From Candidatus Tisiphia endosymbiont of Dioctria linearis (lineage in GTDB: Bacteria > Pseudomonadota > Alphaproteobacteria > Rickettsiales > Rickettsiaceae): DNA of 64,000 nucleotides. The notes under the pieces are model-generated. The model was not told where the DNA came from. It did not search any database and was given only the letters and a program-made list of their open reading frames with translations. This document shows positions 27,834 through 38,154 of the stretch, in pieces (the stretch's first letter is position 1; each line of letters begins with the position of its first letter). Where the stretch lies: the NCBI RefSeq assembly GCF_964026545.1, contig NZ_OZ032156.1, positions 806,001 to 870,000 on the forward strand, given 5' to 3'. The position numbers and the translations under genes were made by a program.

Positions 27834-29162
27834 ATGAGTTCAATTTATCATATACTTGATAAGGTTCCTGCTATCTATCCTGAAGATATGCAGATAGAAT
27901 ATGAACAATTAGCTCAGCAATTAATCAAATCAGGTAAACTTAGAATAGATACCGATAATAGCTGCAATTTTGCAAGGTTCTCTGATCCAAAATTCAATAT
28001 TAGTTTGATGGTAAGTAAAGAGGAAATAACAGAACCAAATTTAATTGAACAAACTAATCAGTTATTTAGGTCTTTATATAAATCTTCTATATCCGATAAA
28101 AAATTGGCATCGATTTATACAGATTTGAAAAAACAAATTCAAAAATTGCAGCCAGTTAACCCATTAGTTACTGAAAGATTAACAAGGATTTTTGTTCAGT
28201 CAGCTCATCCTATAGTTATTAGGTGGTTACTGCATGATCAGGTTCAAGTATTTATTACTTACTCCCATAATATTGGCGATATGATGGATATAGTTGATTG
28301 GCAGCGTTCTGGTTCCAATAGTGGTATGCAAAGTACTGACGGTAAGAATGTTGCAGTCTTTGTATCTTGCGGTGGCAATCCATTTGCTGAAAATGATAAA
28401 ACTCATCCAACTTATGGTGATGGATGGGCAGCGGTTGCTAGATTACAAGTTATAGCTGGACAAGAGCTTGGGCATTTTGCCGATATTAAAAGAGATGCGA
28501 GTGGTCGTCAAATAAGTCGTCATTCAGCAAATTTCTCTGGAACAAAAGCAACGCCTCATGTAAAACAGGCGAGGAAGGATGATATTACTAATTGTAATAA
28601 ATTATTAGCTAATCTTCTCTCGATGGGGATGAGGCAAATGATTAATTATGAAGAGAAGGTAGAATTTTATAATAAGAACAAGGTTCATGGCATAAGGGTT
28701 TATTGGGTAAGATTATTTGCATTGATCTATAGACAGAAATTTTTATTTTCCGTTAATAGAAGAAAACTACTCTTTATTAATAGATTCGCAAAAGAACAAT
28801 ATATGGGGCTAATGATTAGAGCTATGATTGAAGATATGAAATTTAATTTAGCACCAGTCGCAGATGTTTATAAAAATAGTAACCCTGAAGTCGAAGAAAC
28901 AATTGCCTGTATCGAAGCTCTAGCCAGAGTACCTCAACAGGTTATGAAATGGGGATATTTAACAACTATGGAAACAATGAAAGGATTATATAAAGTATAT
29001 TACTATGAAGTTATACCATCTTTAATTTCTAATTATGGATCAATGACTAAACAAAGCTACAAACGCGATATGTCAAAGCCACGATCTATAGCGAATTTTT
29101 TTCATAAAATAAACATATTTAGAGAAAAAAAGTTAGTATTTAAACAAATCAGGGAAATATAA
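27834..29162 (+). CDS. DUF2748-type rickettsial protein with degenerate zincin motif
   Basis: 442 residues, recognised as the Rickettsiales-restricted DUF2748 family; function unknown. The most notable segment is RLQVIAGQELGHFADIKRD, where QELGH (210-214) resembles the HExxH zinc-protease motif with the first His replaced by Gln. HPTYGDGWAAVARL precedes it. A helix-rich C-terminal half (EKVEFYNKNKVHGIRVYWVRLF, YMGLMIRAMIEDMKF) has no clear domain. No signal peptide. It converges with ftsK, and the gap between them is filled by one repeat element. Confidence 0.7.
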   Translation: MSSIYHILDKVPAIYPEDMQIEYEQLAQQLIKSGKLRIDTDNSCNFARFSDPKFNISLMVSKEEITEPNLIEQTNQLFRSLYKSSISDKKLASIYTDLKKQIQKLQPVNPLVTERLTRIFVQSAHPIVIRWLLHDQVQVFITYSHNIGDMMDIVDWQRSGSNSGMQSTDGKNVAVFVSCGGNPFAENDKTHPTYGDGWAAVARLQVIAGQELGHFADIKRDASGRQISRHSANFSGTKATPHVKQARKDDITNCNKLLANLLSMGMRQMINYEEKVEFYNKNKVHGIRVYWVRLFALIYRQKFLFSVNRRKLLFINRFAKEQYMGLMIRAMIEDMKFNLAPVADVYKNSNPEVEETIACIEALARVPQQVMKWGYLTTMETMKGLYKVYYYEVIPSLISNYGSMTKQSYKRDMSKPRSIANFFHKINIFREKKLVFKQIREI

Positions 29163-29164
29163 TG

Positions 29165-29359
29165 GTGAGCTTTCACAAAAAAAAAGTTAAAGTACAAAAC
29201 GTCATTGCGAGGAGCTACTTTAGTAGCGACGAAGCAATCTATTTTTGGTTAGTTTTTTGGATTGCCGCGTCGCTGCAAAGCAGCTCCTCGCTAATAGACG
29301 TTTGGCGAGCAGATTTTTTATTATCATAAGAAAATAGCAAAAAAACCGTGAACACTCAC
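29165..29359. repeat. Complete family E/D element, 195 bp, between DUF2748 and ftsK
   Basis: Left end GTGAGCTTTCAC, right end GTGAACACTCAC (12-bp inverted ends with two mismatches). Inside are AGTTAAAGTACAAAACGTCATTGCGAGGAG, the GACGAAGCAATC / GATTGCCGCGTCG arms, CTCCTCGCTAATAGACG and the ATTTTTTATTATCATAAGAAAATAGC module. The left end is 2 bp after the DUF2748 stop; the right end overlaps the first base of the ftsK stop anticodon. Confidence 0.9.
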
Positions 29360-31584
29360 TAACTTTCTGGCAATAATATTTCTCTTTTACCAGTGTGGTT
29401 AGGAGGGGATATTACACCATTTTGTTCCATTTTCTCCACAAGAGTAGCAGCTCGATTATAACCAATTCGTAAACATCTTTGTATATAGCTAATTGATACT
29501 TTTCGTTCTAATTGTACTATTTGTACCGCTCTTTTATATAGAGTTTCGTCATTAGTTGAATCATCTCCAGAACTTTCGACATTTACTTCATCATCATCTA
29601 ATTGTTGAGTCACTGCTGAAAGATATTCAGGAGTTCCTGTTGCTCTTAAATATTCGGTTACTTTCTCTACCTCTTTATCATCAACAAATGGACCATGAAC
29701 CCTGGTAATCTTTGACGAATTACCCATATAAAGCATGTCTCCCATACCGAGTAACTGCTCAGAGCCTTGTTCACCAAGAATAGTTCTACTATCAATCTTA
29801 GAAGTTACTTTAAAACTGATACGACTTGGAAAATTAGCTTTAATTACCCCAGTAATAACATCAACAGAAGGTCTCTGAGTTGCCATGATAATATGAATAC
29901 CTGCAGCTCTTGCCATTTGAGCAAGACGTTGTATCGATAATTCGATATCCTTGCCAGCTACCAGCATTAAATCAGCCATTTCATCAACAATTACTACAAT
30001 GAACGGTAATTTCTCCATATTCATTTCAATTGTTTCATAAATAGGCTTGCCGGTTTCTGAATCAAATCCTGTTTGGATAGAACGCTCTAATATTTTACCG
30101 CTTGATGCAGCTTCCAAAATTTTAGCATTATAACCAGCTATATTTCTTACCCCAATATTTGACATTGCTCTATAACGATTTTCCATCTCTTTTACTGCCC
30201 ATTTAAGGGCTACTACCGCTTTGTTTGGTTCGGTAACCACTGGGGTTAGGAGATGTGGTATGCCATCATAGGTTGATAATTCAAGCATTTTAGGATCGAT
30301 CATTATTAACCGACATTCTTCTGGGGTATAACGGTAAAGTAGGGAAATTATCATCGCATTAATTGCCACTGATTTACCTGAACCAGTCGTACCTGCAACT
30401 AATAAATGGGGCATTTTTGCTAAGTCTGCAACAAAAGGCTTGCCAGCTAAATCTTTACCTAAAATCAATGGTAGCATAATGCTATTATCTTGATATTCTG
30501 GTGTTTCAATTAATTCTCTTAGACAAAAGAAAGCTCGTTGTTTATTTGGTAATTCAATACCTAAAACGTTTCTACCCGGTATTACAGCTATTCTAGTTGA
30601 TATTGCAGATAATGATCTGGCAATATCGTCTGATAAACCTATAATCCTAGAAGATTTAGTACCGGCAGCTGGTTCAAATTCATATAAGATGACAACCGGA
30701 CCTTGATTAATATTAATGACCTGACCTTTAACACCAAAATCATTAAGAACAGTCAGCAATATTTGGGCATTATGTTGTAATTCTGATAAAGTTTCCACTT
30801 TTATATTTTGGCTATCAGCTTGCTTTAATAATTCGATAGGTGGTAAGTCTGGTAATTGGTCATTTTCTTTTCTTGATGCAGATTGTTTCTTTAAATAATG
30901 AGATTGTGGATCATTATTTTTCCCTGAGGATACATCCATTTTGTCAGCATATGAAGCTTCTTCTTGATTAATAAAAGGAGCCCTTTTTATCAAAACTGGT
31001 TTAGTTGAGTTGCTATTTGTTGATATTGTAGGTAAGAATATAATTTTTTTATAAGGTACTAGTTTGAGTAATTTAATTATAGCATTCCAAAAAGCTGAAA
31101 ATTTTATCTCTGCCAGTAAAAATAATAAAATAAACGTGACAATAATTAAAGCATAATCGGCTCTAGCATCTAATTGTTTGACTAGTGGGTAAATAATAGT
31201 ACCGACTGTTCCGCCGGCACCAGCCGGTAAATAATCAATTTTTATCTTAGTGCAGACTATCGATAATGATATAATTGAAAGCAGCATCACCATTATCCGG
31301 ATGGTAACCCATTTTTTCTCTAAACGCCACACACTCAAAGACCAAAAAAAACAACAAATGGGTAAAATAAACGACGCTATACCAAAAAATTGGTAAAAAA
31401 TATCCGCCAAATAACAACCAAAATAACCTAATAAATTGCTTGGATATTTGGCTGTCACAGAATTAAAGGAAGGATCGTCTGGATTATAAGTTACTAGTAA
31501 TAAAGTAGTAAAGCAGCCTACCAACATTAATAGAGCAGACCGCACTCTATTATTAGTAAGAATCCTGTTGATGTAGTATAACAC
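29359..31584 (-). CDS. ftsK: DNA translocase FtsK
   Basis: Septal membrane ATPase that pumps chromosome ends apart and activates XerCD at dif. The N-terminus has four or so membrane helices ([18 protein letters not shown] to the [14 protein letters not shown] region, residues 15-160), then a short linker (about 170-260) instead of the long one in E. coli, then the motor: Walker A GTTGSGKS at about residue 398, Walker [16 protein letters not shown] ([11 protein letters not shown]), [21 protein letters not shown], and the DNA-binding gamma winged helix at the end ([26 protein letters not shown]). 741 residues. Its stop touches the repeat. xerC in this window is a functional partner. Confidence 0.95.
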   Translation of the reverse strand: MLYYINRILTNNRVRSALLMLVGCFTTLLLVTYNPDDPSFNSVTAKYPSNLLGYFGCYLADIFYQFFGIASFILPICCFFWSLSVWRLEKKWVTIRIMVMLLSIISLSIVCTKIKIDYLPAGAGGTVGTIIYPLVKQLDARADYALIIVTFILLFLLAEIKFSAFWNAIIKLLKLVPYKKIIFLPTISTNSNSTKPVLIKRAPFINQEEASYADKMDVSSGKNNDPQSHYLKKQSASRKENDQLPDLPPIELLKQADSQNIKVETLSELQHNAQILLTVLNDFGVKGQVININQGPVVILYEFEPAAGTKSSRIIGLSDDIARSLSAISTRIAVIPGRNVLGIELPNKQRAFFCLRELIETPEYQDNSIMLPLILGKDLAGKPFVADLAKMPHLLVAGTTGSGKSVAINAMIISLLYRYTPEECRLIMIDPKMLELSTYDGIPHLLTPVVTEPNKAVVALKWAVKEMENRYRAMSNIGVRNIAGYNAKILEAASSGKILERSIQTGFDSETGKPIYETIEMNMEKLPFIVVIVDEMADLMLVAGKDIELSIQRLAQMARAAGIHIIMATQRPSVDVITGVIKANFPSRISFKVTSKIDSRTILGEQGSEQLLGMGDMLYMGNSSKITRVHGPFVDDKEVEKVTEYLRATGTPEYLSAVTQQLDDDEVNVESSGDDSTNDETLYKRAVQIVQLERKVSISYIQRCLRIGYNRAATLVEKMEQNGVISPPNHTGKREILLPES

Positions 31585-31765
31585 AAAAATTGCCTAAAAA
31601 AAATGAACCACTTTGGTCGTTGCCTAATATCCTCAAAGAACCTAGTATATATAAATGGAATCCATATATCTGCATAATAGACTCAGACAGGAATGTTTCC
31701 TAATAGTAAAAATTATAGTCCCGGGGCAATACGTTAAGCTCACGAACCAAGTAGCTCTTCTGTTT

Positions 31766-31872
31766 TATAGTCAATTGATGAGAAGTTGGGGACGTTGTCA
31801 CTCGTCGCTCGCCTATTACTTATAGGCGTCGCTCCATCGTTCCTAGCCCCAAATTCTCCTGAATTGACTATA
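31766..31872. repeat. Family A palindromic element, intergenic copy
   Basis: 107-bp copy with perfect TATAGTCAATT/AATTGACTATA ends, between ftsK and zapA; two substitutions from the copy inside rsmA. The rest of 31585-31916 shows no gene. Confidence 0.92.
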
Positions 31873-31916
31873 CAGAGTGTTTTTTAAGTAAATATTCCAA
31901 GTATTTTATGATAATA

Positions 31917-32234
31917 TCACTTTCCAATCTTTCGTGCAAGTTCTTCTAAATATCCTGCTATAGTACTTAACGTTTCTGCAAATTTTTCTTCTTCACAAGG
32001 TATTTTATCACCATCGATTTTAGCAATTTTATTAGTCAAATTTTGTACTTGTTCCTGTAAACTTAAGGCAGACATAACTAATAATAGTTCAAATGATGCT
32101 GATGGGCTAGCCTTTTTTATCTGGGTAATATTTTCATTTAACTTGGCTGCAAGATTGCACAATTCTTCTTCCGATCCATCACTACATGCTAGTTGGAAAG
32201 TTTTGCTACCTAGTATTATTGTTACTATAGACAT
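31917..32234 (-). CDS. zapA: Cell-division protein ZapA
   Basis: ZapA cross-links FtsZ filaments at the septum. 105 residues: SIVTIILGSKTFQLACSDGSEEELCNLAAKLNENI is the family's N-terminal head, followed by ASFELLLVMSALSLQEQVQNL and a coiled-coil tail. Immediately upstream on the same strand (5 bp) is a small coiled-coil protein, a pairing common in alphaproteobacteria. Last gene of the gdh-rodZ-like-coiled coil-zapA run. Confidence 0.9.
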   Translation of the reverse strand: MSIVTIILGSKTFQLACSDGSEEELCNLAAKLNENITQIKKASPSASFELLLVMSALSLQEQVQNLTNKIAKIDGDKIPCEEEKFAETLSTIAGYLEELARKIGK

Positions 32235-32239
32235 CTATG

Positions 32240-32449
32240 TTATGTATTTTTGTGTTTTATTTCTTCCAGTTCAGCAATATATACAGCTATTTGTTCAAGT
32301 ATTTTTGTATAATTATCCTTGAGATGTTTATTTTCATCTTTCAGTCTATTAATTTCTTGATGCTGCTCCGCAATATCCGACAAAAGACCTTCAATCCCTT
32401 GATCCACTTCTTGCATTAATTTAAGTAACAAATCAGTATTTATTGTCAT
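32240..32449 (-). CDS. Small coiled-coil protein next to ZapA (DUF4164/ZapB-like)
   Basis: 69 residues forming almost a single coiled coil (EINRLKDENKHLKDNYTKILEQIAVYIAELEEI). Alphaproteobacterial genomes often place a DUF4164 coiled-coil protein immediately before zapA; ZapB has a comparable composition and size. Homology cannot be proven from such low-complexity sequence. The start overlaps the end of the RodZ-like gene by 4 bp (32446-32449). A division-associated role is inferred from context only. Confidence 0.65.
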   Translation of the reverse strand: MTINTDLLLKLMQEVDQGIEGLLSDIAEQHQEINRLKDENKHLKDNYTKILEQIAVYIAELEEIKHKNT

Positions 32450-32799
32450 TCATATGGTAATATTAAGTGAAAAATTATTGGAATTATTATTAATGTTAAA
32501 ATAGAAATTATAATGAGCTGTTTTTTCCATTTATAATCAGATGCCATTGAACCAGCCCTATTTTTGAAGTCAATATCTTTAGGGAGTTCCTGCTCATCTT
32601 CCTCACCTGTATCCAAAACTATCCCTAAATAATTTGAATATAACTTAAGATAACCTTTCACATAAACTTCCGCTGGCATTGAATTTAGGTCTCCTTCTTC
32701 AAGAGCCTCTAAATATTGCTTTCTAATTTTCAAATAATCAGATATCTCTTCAAGAGTTTTGCCAGACTCTATTCTTGCTTGTTTTAGGGATGACGACAT
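32446..32799 (-). CDS. RodZ-like helix-turn-helix membrane protein, short form
   Basis: 117 residues. The N-terminus SSLKQARIESGKTLEEISDYLKIRKQYLEALEEGDL, followed by PAEVYVKGYLKLYSNYLGI, is the HTH_25 domain of RodZ, which binds MreB at the inner membrane. A basic KWKKQ stretch precedes one membrane helix (about 94-113, LIIISILTLIIIPIIFHLIL), and the protein ends there. Full RodZ has a periplasmic domain of 100-200 residues that is missing here. 6 bp downstream of gdh on the same strand. Confidence 0.8.
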   Translation of the reverse strand: MSSSLKQARIESGKTLEEISDYLKIRKQYLEALEEGDLNSMPAEVYVKGYLKLYSNYLGIVLDTGEEDEQELPKDIDFKNRAGSMASDYKWKKQLIIISILTLIIIPIIFHLILPYE

Positions 32800-32805
32800 A
32801 ACACG

Positions 32806-35800
32806 CTACTCAAGTTTACGCAAAAAGGTTTCAAACTTCTTATTTGCTAAAATTAAAATATTTAAGTCAATATTTTCCTGCAATCTAATTGCTTTGACAA
32901 AATCTAGGAAAATAGACGCAGAATCTATATTATTATCAATCCATAAATCTAAATCAATATTTACTTTGGATTTGTTAATTATTTTAGTTAATAATTGTCT
33001 TTGTTTATCATACAAGTCATCTTTCAATGATTGCGTTGATAATCTATTCCAATAAGAATCATTTAGCTGTTTATCACAAGATTTACGAAGCCAATCAATA
33101 CTAAATTTGCTACCAGTAGCAAAATATAAACTAGCAACATCATTATTTGTAGCCTGGGTTCTTTTTGCAATATAGATTATGTCAAAAACTGACACTAAGC
33201 TATCGAGAGTCGCGACCCTTTGAGCTATCTCATCTTTCACTCCCAACAAAGCATATTGCTTAACTTTATCATCGAATTTATTTTTAGCTTCTCCTAAGAG
33301 AAATTTACTCACCACTTTGCTAAGCATTCTAGATGGTTCATAAAATTCATCAATGGTATCACTAATATTGATAGGATGTTTTATATGCTTTAAAAACCAT
33401 GAGATACCTCTACGCATAATTTTAGCAAGTTCAGTAAACATGTCAATTTTAACTTTATACTCTATAGCACTTAGAGATTCCACTATAGTCCATAAATTAT
33501 CTAAATCAAAAATTTCACAAATAATGGTATATGAACGAACTATATCACAAAGAGCAGCACCAGTGTCACGTTTTATAAGATTAAGTGATGGACCACCTAA
33601 CTGATTAATAATTTTATTTGTTACAACGGTTCGAATAATTTCATGCTTAAGTGGATGAGATAAAATTTCTTCACGAAATTTCTCTTGCATTAGTGCTGGA
33701 AAGTAATTAATCAGATAAGACTCAAAATATTTATCTTTTGAGAATGTTGCTGTTATTAAATCATGATAGACTGAGCGTTTACTATAAGAAAGTAATACAC
33801 AAAGCTCAGGACGAGTTATACTTTCATTATTAAGAGCCCTTCTATTTAACTCTTCCCTAGTTGGTAAGAACTCAACAGTTCGATCAATTAATTTTTCTTC
33901 TTCTAAAGTATCAATAAATTGGCTAAATATTTCGATAGTCGAAATACGAGATAATTGCATGATATTAATCGCTTGATTCTGCTTATAATTATCAACTAAT
34001 ATCAACTCTTCAACTTGTTTGGTCATAGTAAACAGTAGTTTATTACGTTCTTCTAAACTGATTTTTTTAGAAACCATAGCTTGATTAAGAGCGATTTTTA
34101 TATTTACTTCATGATCTGAACAATCAACACCAGCTGAATTATCAATAAAATCAGTATTTATCTGTCCACCGAGCTTGCTATATTCTATTCTACCTTGTTG
34201 CGATACGCCAATATTTCCACCTTCCCCTATTACTTTAGCTCTAATATCTTTACCATTGACTCTCAGATTATCATTTGCCTTATCGCCTATATCTAGGTGA
34301 CTTTCTGTCGAAGCTTTTATATAGGTTCCTATACCACCATTCCATATCAAATCAACTTCTGCTTGTAAAATAGTTCTAATCAGCTGTTCTGGGGTTAGTT
34401 GGTCAACATCTATCTTTAGCAATAATTTAGCTTCTGCCGATAACAAAATAGATTTACTACTTCGCTCAAAAACCCCTCCACCTTTTGAAATTAACTGTTG
34501 ATTATAGTCAGACCAATTTGATGTAGGTAACTCAAACAATCTCATACGTTCATTAAAACTAATAATCGGATCAGGTTGTGGATCAATAAATATATGTTTA
34601 TGATTAAATGTCGCAACAAGTTTTACTGCATTAGACCTAAGCATACCATTACCAAAAACGTCTCCAGACATATCACCAATACCAACAACGGTAATAGGGT
34701 CTTTTTGCACATCAATACCCATAGCATAAAAATGACTTGCTACAGAAATCCACGCTCCTTTTGAAGTAATAGCCATTTTCTTATGGTCATAACCGGCTGA
34801 TCCCCCGGAAGCAAAAGCATCGCCTAACCAAAAATTATATTCAGCAGATATACTATTCGCATGATCTGAGAACGTTGCTGTACCTTTATCTGCTGCAACT
34901 ACTAAATATGGATCTTCCTGATCATAGATAATAGTGTTTTGCGGTTGGATAATTTTGCCATTAACTATATTATCAGTGATATCAAGTAAACCACGGAGAA
35001 AATTCTTATAACATTCTATAACTCTTGCCATATATTCTTGACGAGTCATATTATCATCAGTGAAATTAACGAAAAACCCACCTTTTGAGCCGTCAAAAGG
35101 CACAATGACCGAATTTTTGGTACTTTGTGCTTTCATTAGCCCTAATACTTCTATTCTATAATCCTCTCCTCTATCAGACCATCTAATACCACCACGAGAT
35201 ACTTTGCCACCTCGTAAATGAATAGCTTCAAAATCATTAGCATAAACAAATATTTCAGCAAATGGCACTGGCAAAGGTAAATTAGGAACTTTTTTTGAAT
35301 CAAATTTAAAAGAAAAATAATTTTTACAAACTATATTATGTTTGTTGTCTCCATTCTGTAAATTAGAACTAGATTGATAGCAATTAGTTCTAACAATAGC
35401 TTCAATAGTACCAAACATATGCCTTAAAACCTTATCCTCACTACTACTAGTGATTTTATTAAGATAGCTAAGGATACTGTCTTTTATAGTTTTTGTACGT
35501 TCATCTGAAGAGTTTGCCGGATTAAATTTAGCATCAAACAAATCAACTAGCATTTTAGTATATAGAAAATGCTTTATTAAGGTCAGTTGAACATAACCCT
35601 TACCATAGATAAAGCCTGTTTGATGTAAATATCTAGTTAATGATTTGACTAACTTAACTTGCCACCAATTAAATCCTGATAACACTATTAATTTGCTTAA
35701 AGAATCATTATCTAAAAGTCCGAGAGATATTTTATCTAAAGCCTCTTCTACATTGGCTTTAAGCAAATCAATATTGCCTTCAATAGTTATTAATGGTTCG

Positions 35801-37791
35801 AGAGTAAACTCATATATCCAACTCTCTTTAATAGACTTCCCGCAAAACTCTACTTCTGCTGGTGATTTGTACGTCGATTCGGTACTCGAATCCTCACGTA
35901 CCTTTAAGTACGCTGCGGTTCTGCGTGCCAAGTCTCCTTCAAATCCCTCAGCATAAGCGACTTTTGCAGGAAGTCTAATATCTTCTGTTCCTTTTATAGC
36001 AAAGCTTTGTTCATCTATAGCCTTGAATCCCAAATTTTCTATAGATGGTAGTAGGTCGGAAAGAGCTAATTTGGGAGCAGGACTGTAAATTTTTAGCTGG
36101 AATTCACTATTATTTATAGTAATTAAATTAAATATAGGCTTGTGATAAATACTTGCCTCTTTTAGATACTCAATATCTATTAAAGTTGTTTGCCCATTAA
36201 ATTTCTCTCTATAATCAATAGGAAAAATTGGATCAAAAAGTTTAAAATTTACTCCTCCCTGATATTCACCAAAATTTTTACATAATTTATGATAAAAATC
36301 TTCACTCCAACGAGTGGAAAGTTTATCTAATTCTTGCTCTATTATTTCAACTTCAAAATTAAGGCTATTTTTATTCTGCACCTCTAACGTAACAAATAAA
36401 TATGAAAAATTTTCTGCCACTTCTGCCATATAATCTGATAGTATTACCCCATTAAGTGTATCGGATAAATAACAATTTATGGCACTATGTACTTCTGGTG
36501 TTAAACGATCTCTTGATAAGAATATTATGATATTAATAAAAGAACCAGACCAATCTTGTTGAATAAATAATTTTAGTTTTCTACTCATCATACCTGAAAG
36601 TACATGTAAGCACATACAGTATAGATCACCTTCATCAATCTGTATCAAAGCTTCTTTCGGTAGAGATTGAACTATACTTTTAAGCTTTTTGGTATTATAT
36701 CCATCAGTCGGAAAGGCAGATTTATCTAGAACGAATTGTAGCTTTTGTCTCAATATAGGAATATCGGTAATTAGCTGGTAATATATTGCAGAACTATATA
36801 AACCAAAAATTATGCTACCTGAAAGATACTTTTTATCCCGATCGATCTTCTTGATTAAAATATAATCTACTAAGTTATTTCTATGTACACTTGATAGGGT
36901 ATTAATTTTACCTAAAATGACTAATTTATTGTTATGTAATGGGCTTGCTGAGCGTTCAATAATATCAATAACTTCATTTTTAGTATCTTGTCCTTGCCAT
37001 ATTTTCTGGACACCCTCCTCTGAGGAAAAATCTTTGGAAATTAGATCAAAGTTAATCATACCTAAAAAAGTAAAATTATCATCCTTTAGCCAATTTAAGA
37101 AATCTATAGACTCATTATAATCTAAATAGTTATTGTGTAATTGTTGATTATTTTGAATCTCATTTGAAATCGTTGTTACTCTGTTCAATAATTTAGACCA
37201 CACATTATGAGTAGTATCGACCTGATCTAAAGTTTTATTTAAAGAATTTTCTAAAGAATTGATATCGCTCTGATCAAAATTTCCTAAAATAGTTATATGT
37301 ACTAAAGATTCGTCACTATCTTGCTTTACATCCAATATTTCTTGTAAATGACCATCATTGTTTCTTACGCAAGCTATAACAGGATGGAGTAAAAATTTAG
37401 CTTTCAAGTTGAGAGTTGTTAACAAACAAATAATCGAATCAACTATGAATGATTTATTTTCGTTCAATAACAAAATATTAATAGCAGGATTATTTTCAAT
37501 TATCGTACTGACAATCTGCAATTTCCTTTTACTAGGTTGCTTTTCTTTAAAGAACTGAAAAGCACTATAAGCAAACTCGCCAAATAATTCTTGTCTATCT
37601 CTAAACCTATAATCTACAGGAATATAAACTAAAAATTTTTGTATAAATTTATTAAAAAGTGGTTCTCCACTTTTTACCTTACTTAATGATAAAATTTCTG
37701 ATTTATAATTAGGCACTTGACAAGTAAGTCTACTTAAAGATAAAGACACTCTCTCTGCAACCCTATTTATTGTAACTTTTTCTATTGTCAT
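32806..37791 (-). CDS. gdhB: NAD-specific glutamate dehydrogenase (large GDH) with in-frame repeat
   Basis: Very large NAD-dependent glutamate dehydrogenase (class of about 1,600 residues; PF05088-like), which converts glutamate to 2-oxoglutarate and ammonia and feeds the TCA cycle, a main carbon source for rickettsias. Catalytic-domain landmarks: HLRGGKVSRGGIRWSDRGEDYR, VPFDGSKGGFFV, AADKGTATFSDHAN, SGGSAGYDHKKMAITSKGAW, GIGDMSGDVFGNGML, IDPQPDPIISFNERMRLFELP and VIGEGGNIGVSQQGRIEYS. The N-terminal third carries ACT-like regulatory segments. About 49 residues around 605-654 (LPAKVAYAEGF, LARRTAAYLKVRED) come from a palindromic repeat inserted in frame (35832-35977). Without it the length would be about 1,612. 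Confidence 0.95.
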   Translation of the reverse strand: MTIEKVTINRVAERVSLSLSRLTCQVPNYKSEILSLSKVKSGEPLFNKFIQKFLVYIPVDYRFRDRQELFGEFAYSAFQFFKEKQPSKRKLQIVSTIIENNPAINILLLNENKSFIVDSIICLLTTLNLKAKFLLHPVIACVRNNDGHLQEILDVKQDSDESLVHITILGNFDQSDINSLENSLNKTLDQVDTTHNVWSKLLNRVTTISNEIQNNQQLHNNYLDYNESIDFLNWLKDDNFTFLGMINFDLISKDFSSEEGVQKIWQGQDTKNEVIDIIERSASPLHNNKLVILGKINTLSSVHRNNLVDYILIKKIDRDKKYLSGSIIFGLYSSAIYYQLITDIPILRQKLQFVLDKSAFPTDGYNTKKLKSIVQSLPKEALIQIDEGDLYCMCLHVLSGMMSRKLKLFIQQDWSGSFINIIIFLSRDRLTPEVHSAINCYLSDTLNGVILSDYMAEVAENFSYLFVTLEVQNKNSLNFEVEIIEQELDKLSTRWSEDFYHKLCKNFGEYQGGVNFKLFDPIFPIDYREKFNGQTTLIDIEYLKEASIYHKPIFNLITINNSEFQLKIYSPAPKLALSDLLPSIENLGFKAIDEQSFAIKGTEDIRLPAKVAYAEGFEGDLARRTAAYLKVREDSSTESTYKSPAEVEFCGKSIKESWIYEFTLEPLITIEGNIDLLKANVEEALDKISLGLLDNDSLSKLIVLSGFNWWQVKLVKSLTRYLHQTGFIYGKGYVQLTLIKHFLYTKMLVDLFDAKFNPANSSDERTKTIKDSILSYLNKITSSSEDKVLRHMFGTIEAIVRTNCYQSSSNLQNGDNKHNIVCKNYFSFKFDSKKVPNLPLPVPFAEIFVYANDFEAIHLRGGKVSRGGIRWSDRGEDYRIEVLGLMKAQSTKNSVIVPFDGSKGGFFVNFTDDNMTRQEYMARVIECYKNFLRGLLDITDNIVNGKIIQPQNTIIYDQEDPYLVVAADKGTATFSDHANSISAEYNFWLGDAFASGGSAGYDHKKMAITSKGAWISVASHFYAMGIDVQKDPITVVGIGDMSGDVFGNGMLRSNAVKLVATFNHKHIFIDPQPDPIISFNERMRLFELPTSNWSDYNQQLISKGGGVFERSSKSILLSAEAKLLLKIDVDQLTPEQLIRTILQAEVDLIWNGGIGTYIKASTESHLDIGDKANDNLRVNGKDIRAKVIGEGGNIGVSQQGRIEYSKLGGQINTDFIDNSAGVDCSDHEVNIKIALNQAMVSKKISLEERNKLLFTMTKQVEELILVDNYKQNQAINIMQLSRISTIEIFSQFIDTLEEEKLIDRTVEFLPTREELNRRALNNESITRPELCVLLSYSKRSVYHDLITATFSKDKYFESYLINYFPALMQEKFREEILSHPLKHEIIRTVVTNKIINQLGGPSLNLIKRDTGAALCDIVRSYTIICEIFDLDNLWTIVESLSAIEYKVKIDMFTELAKIMRRGISWFLKHIKHPINISDTIDEFYEPSRMLSKVVSKFLLGEAKNKFDDKVKQYALLGVKDEIAQRVATLDSLVSVFDIIYIAKRTQATNNDVASLYFATGSKFSIDWLRKSCDKQLNDSYWNRLSTQSLKDDLYDKQRQLLTKIINKSKVNIDLDLWIDNNIDSASIFLDFVKAIRLQENIDLNILILANKKFETFLRKLE
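35832..35977. repeat. Family B palindromic element inside gdh
   Basis: About 146 bp with inverted ends TAGACTTCCCGCAAAA and TTTTGCAGGAAGTCTA (one mismatch). An inner palindrome includes TACGTCGATTCGGTA and GTACCTTTAAGTACG. It is translated in the minus frame as part of gdh with no stop. The motif AGACTTCCxGCAAAA is a familiar end of rickettsial palindromic elements; only one copy is in this window. Confidence 0.85.
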
Positions 37792-37824
37792 ATTGTTACC
37801 AAACTTTATTATTGTTTCAAAGAT

Positions 37825-37995
37825 TAAGCATTATATAGCTAACCCCATTAGTATTACTCCGCCTATTAGCGAACGAACGTATGTGAGCGTGGCAATCCTG
37901 TTTTTTGCCATTCTCGCTTCTCCCTGTCATTCCCGCGTAGGCGGGAATCTATAATACTTCAAGCTTTTTAGATCCCTGCTTTCGCAGGGATGACA
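37825..37995. repeat. Cluster of partial palindromes upstream of mnmE
   Basis: 37829-37848 is an outer TATAGCTAACCCCATTAG end; 37860-37899 a half palindrome of the GTCTATTAGCGA type with an inner CGAACGTATGTGAGCG; 37925-37994 a separate hairpin pair, GTCATTCCCGCGTAGGCGGGAAT and ATCCCTGCTTTCGCAGGGATGAC. The rest of 37792-38154 is the AT-rich leader of mnmE without genes. Confidence 0.75.
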
Positions 37996-38154
37996 TCCTA
38001 CACGAGAATGACAATTTATAGATATCCTCGTTCTCTTCACAATAATGCCTGTACTCTCAAAAACTTATTTAGATTAGCATAATTCTTATCCCAGACTAAG
38101 CTATTTAATGTATTATAATTAAAATAAATTACTTAGCAAGAGGCTCGCACCATC

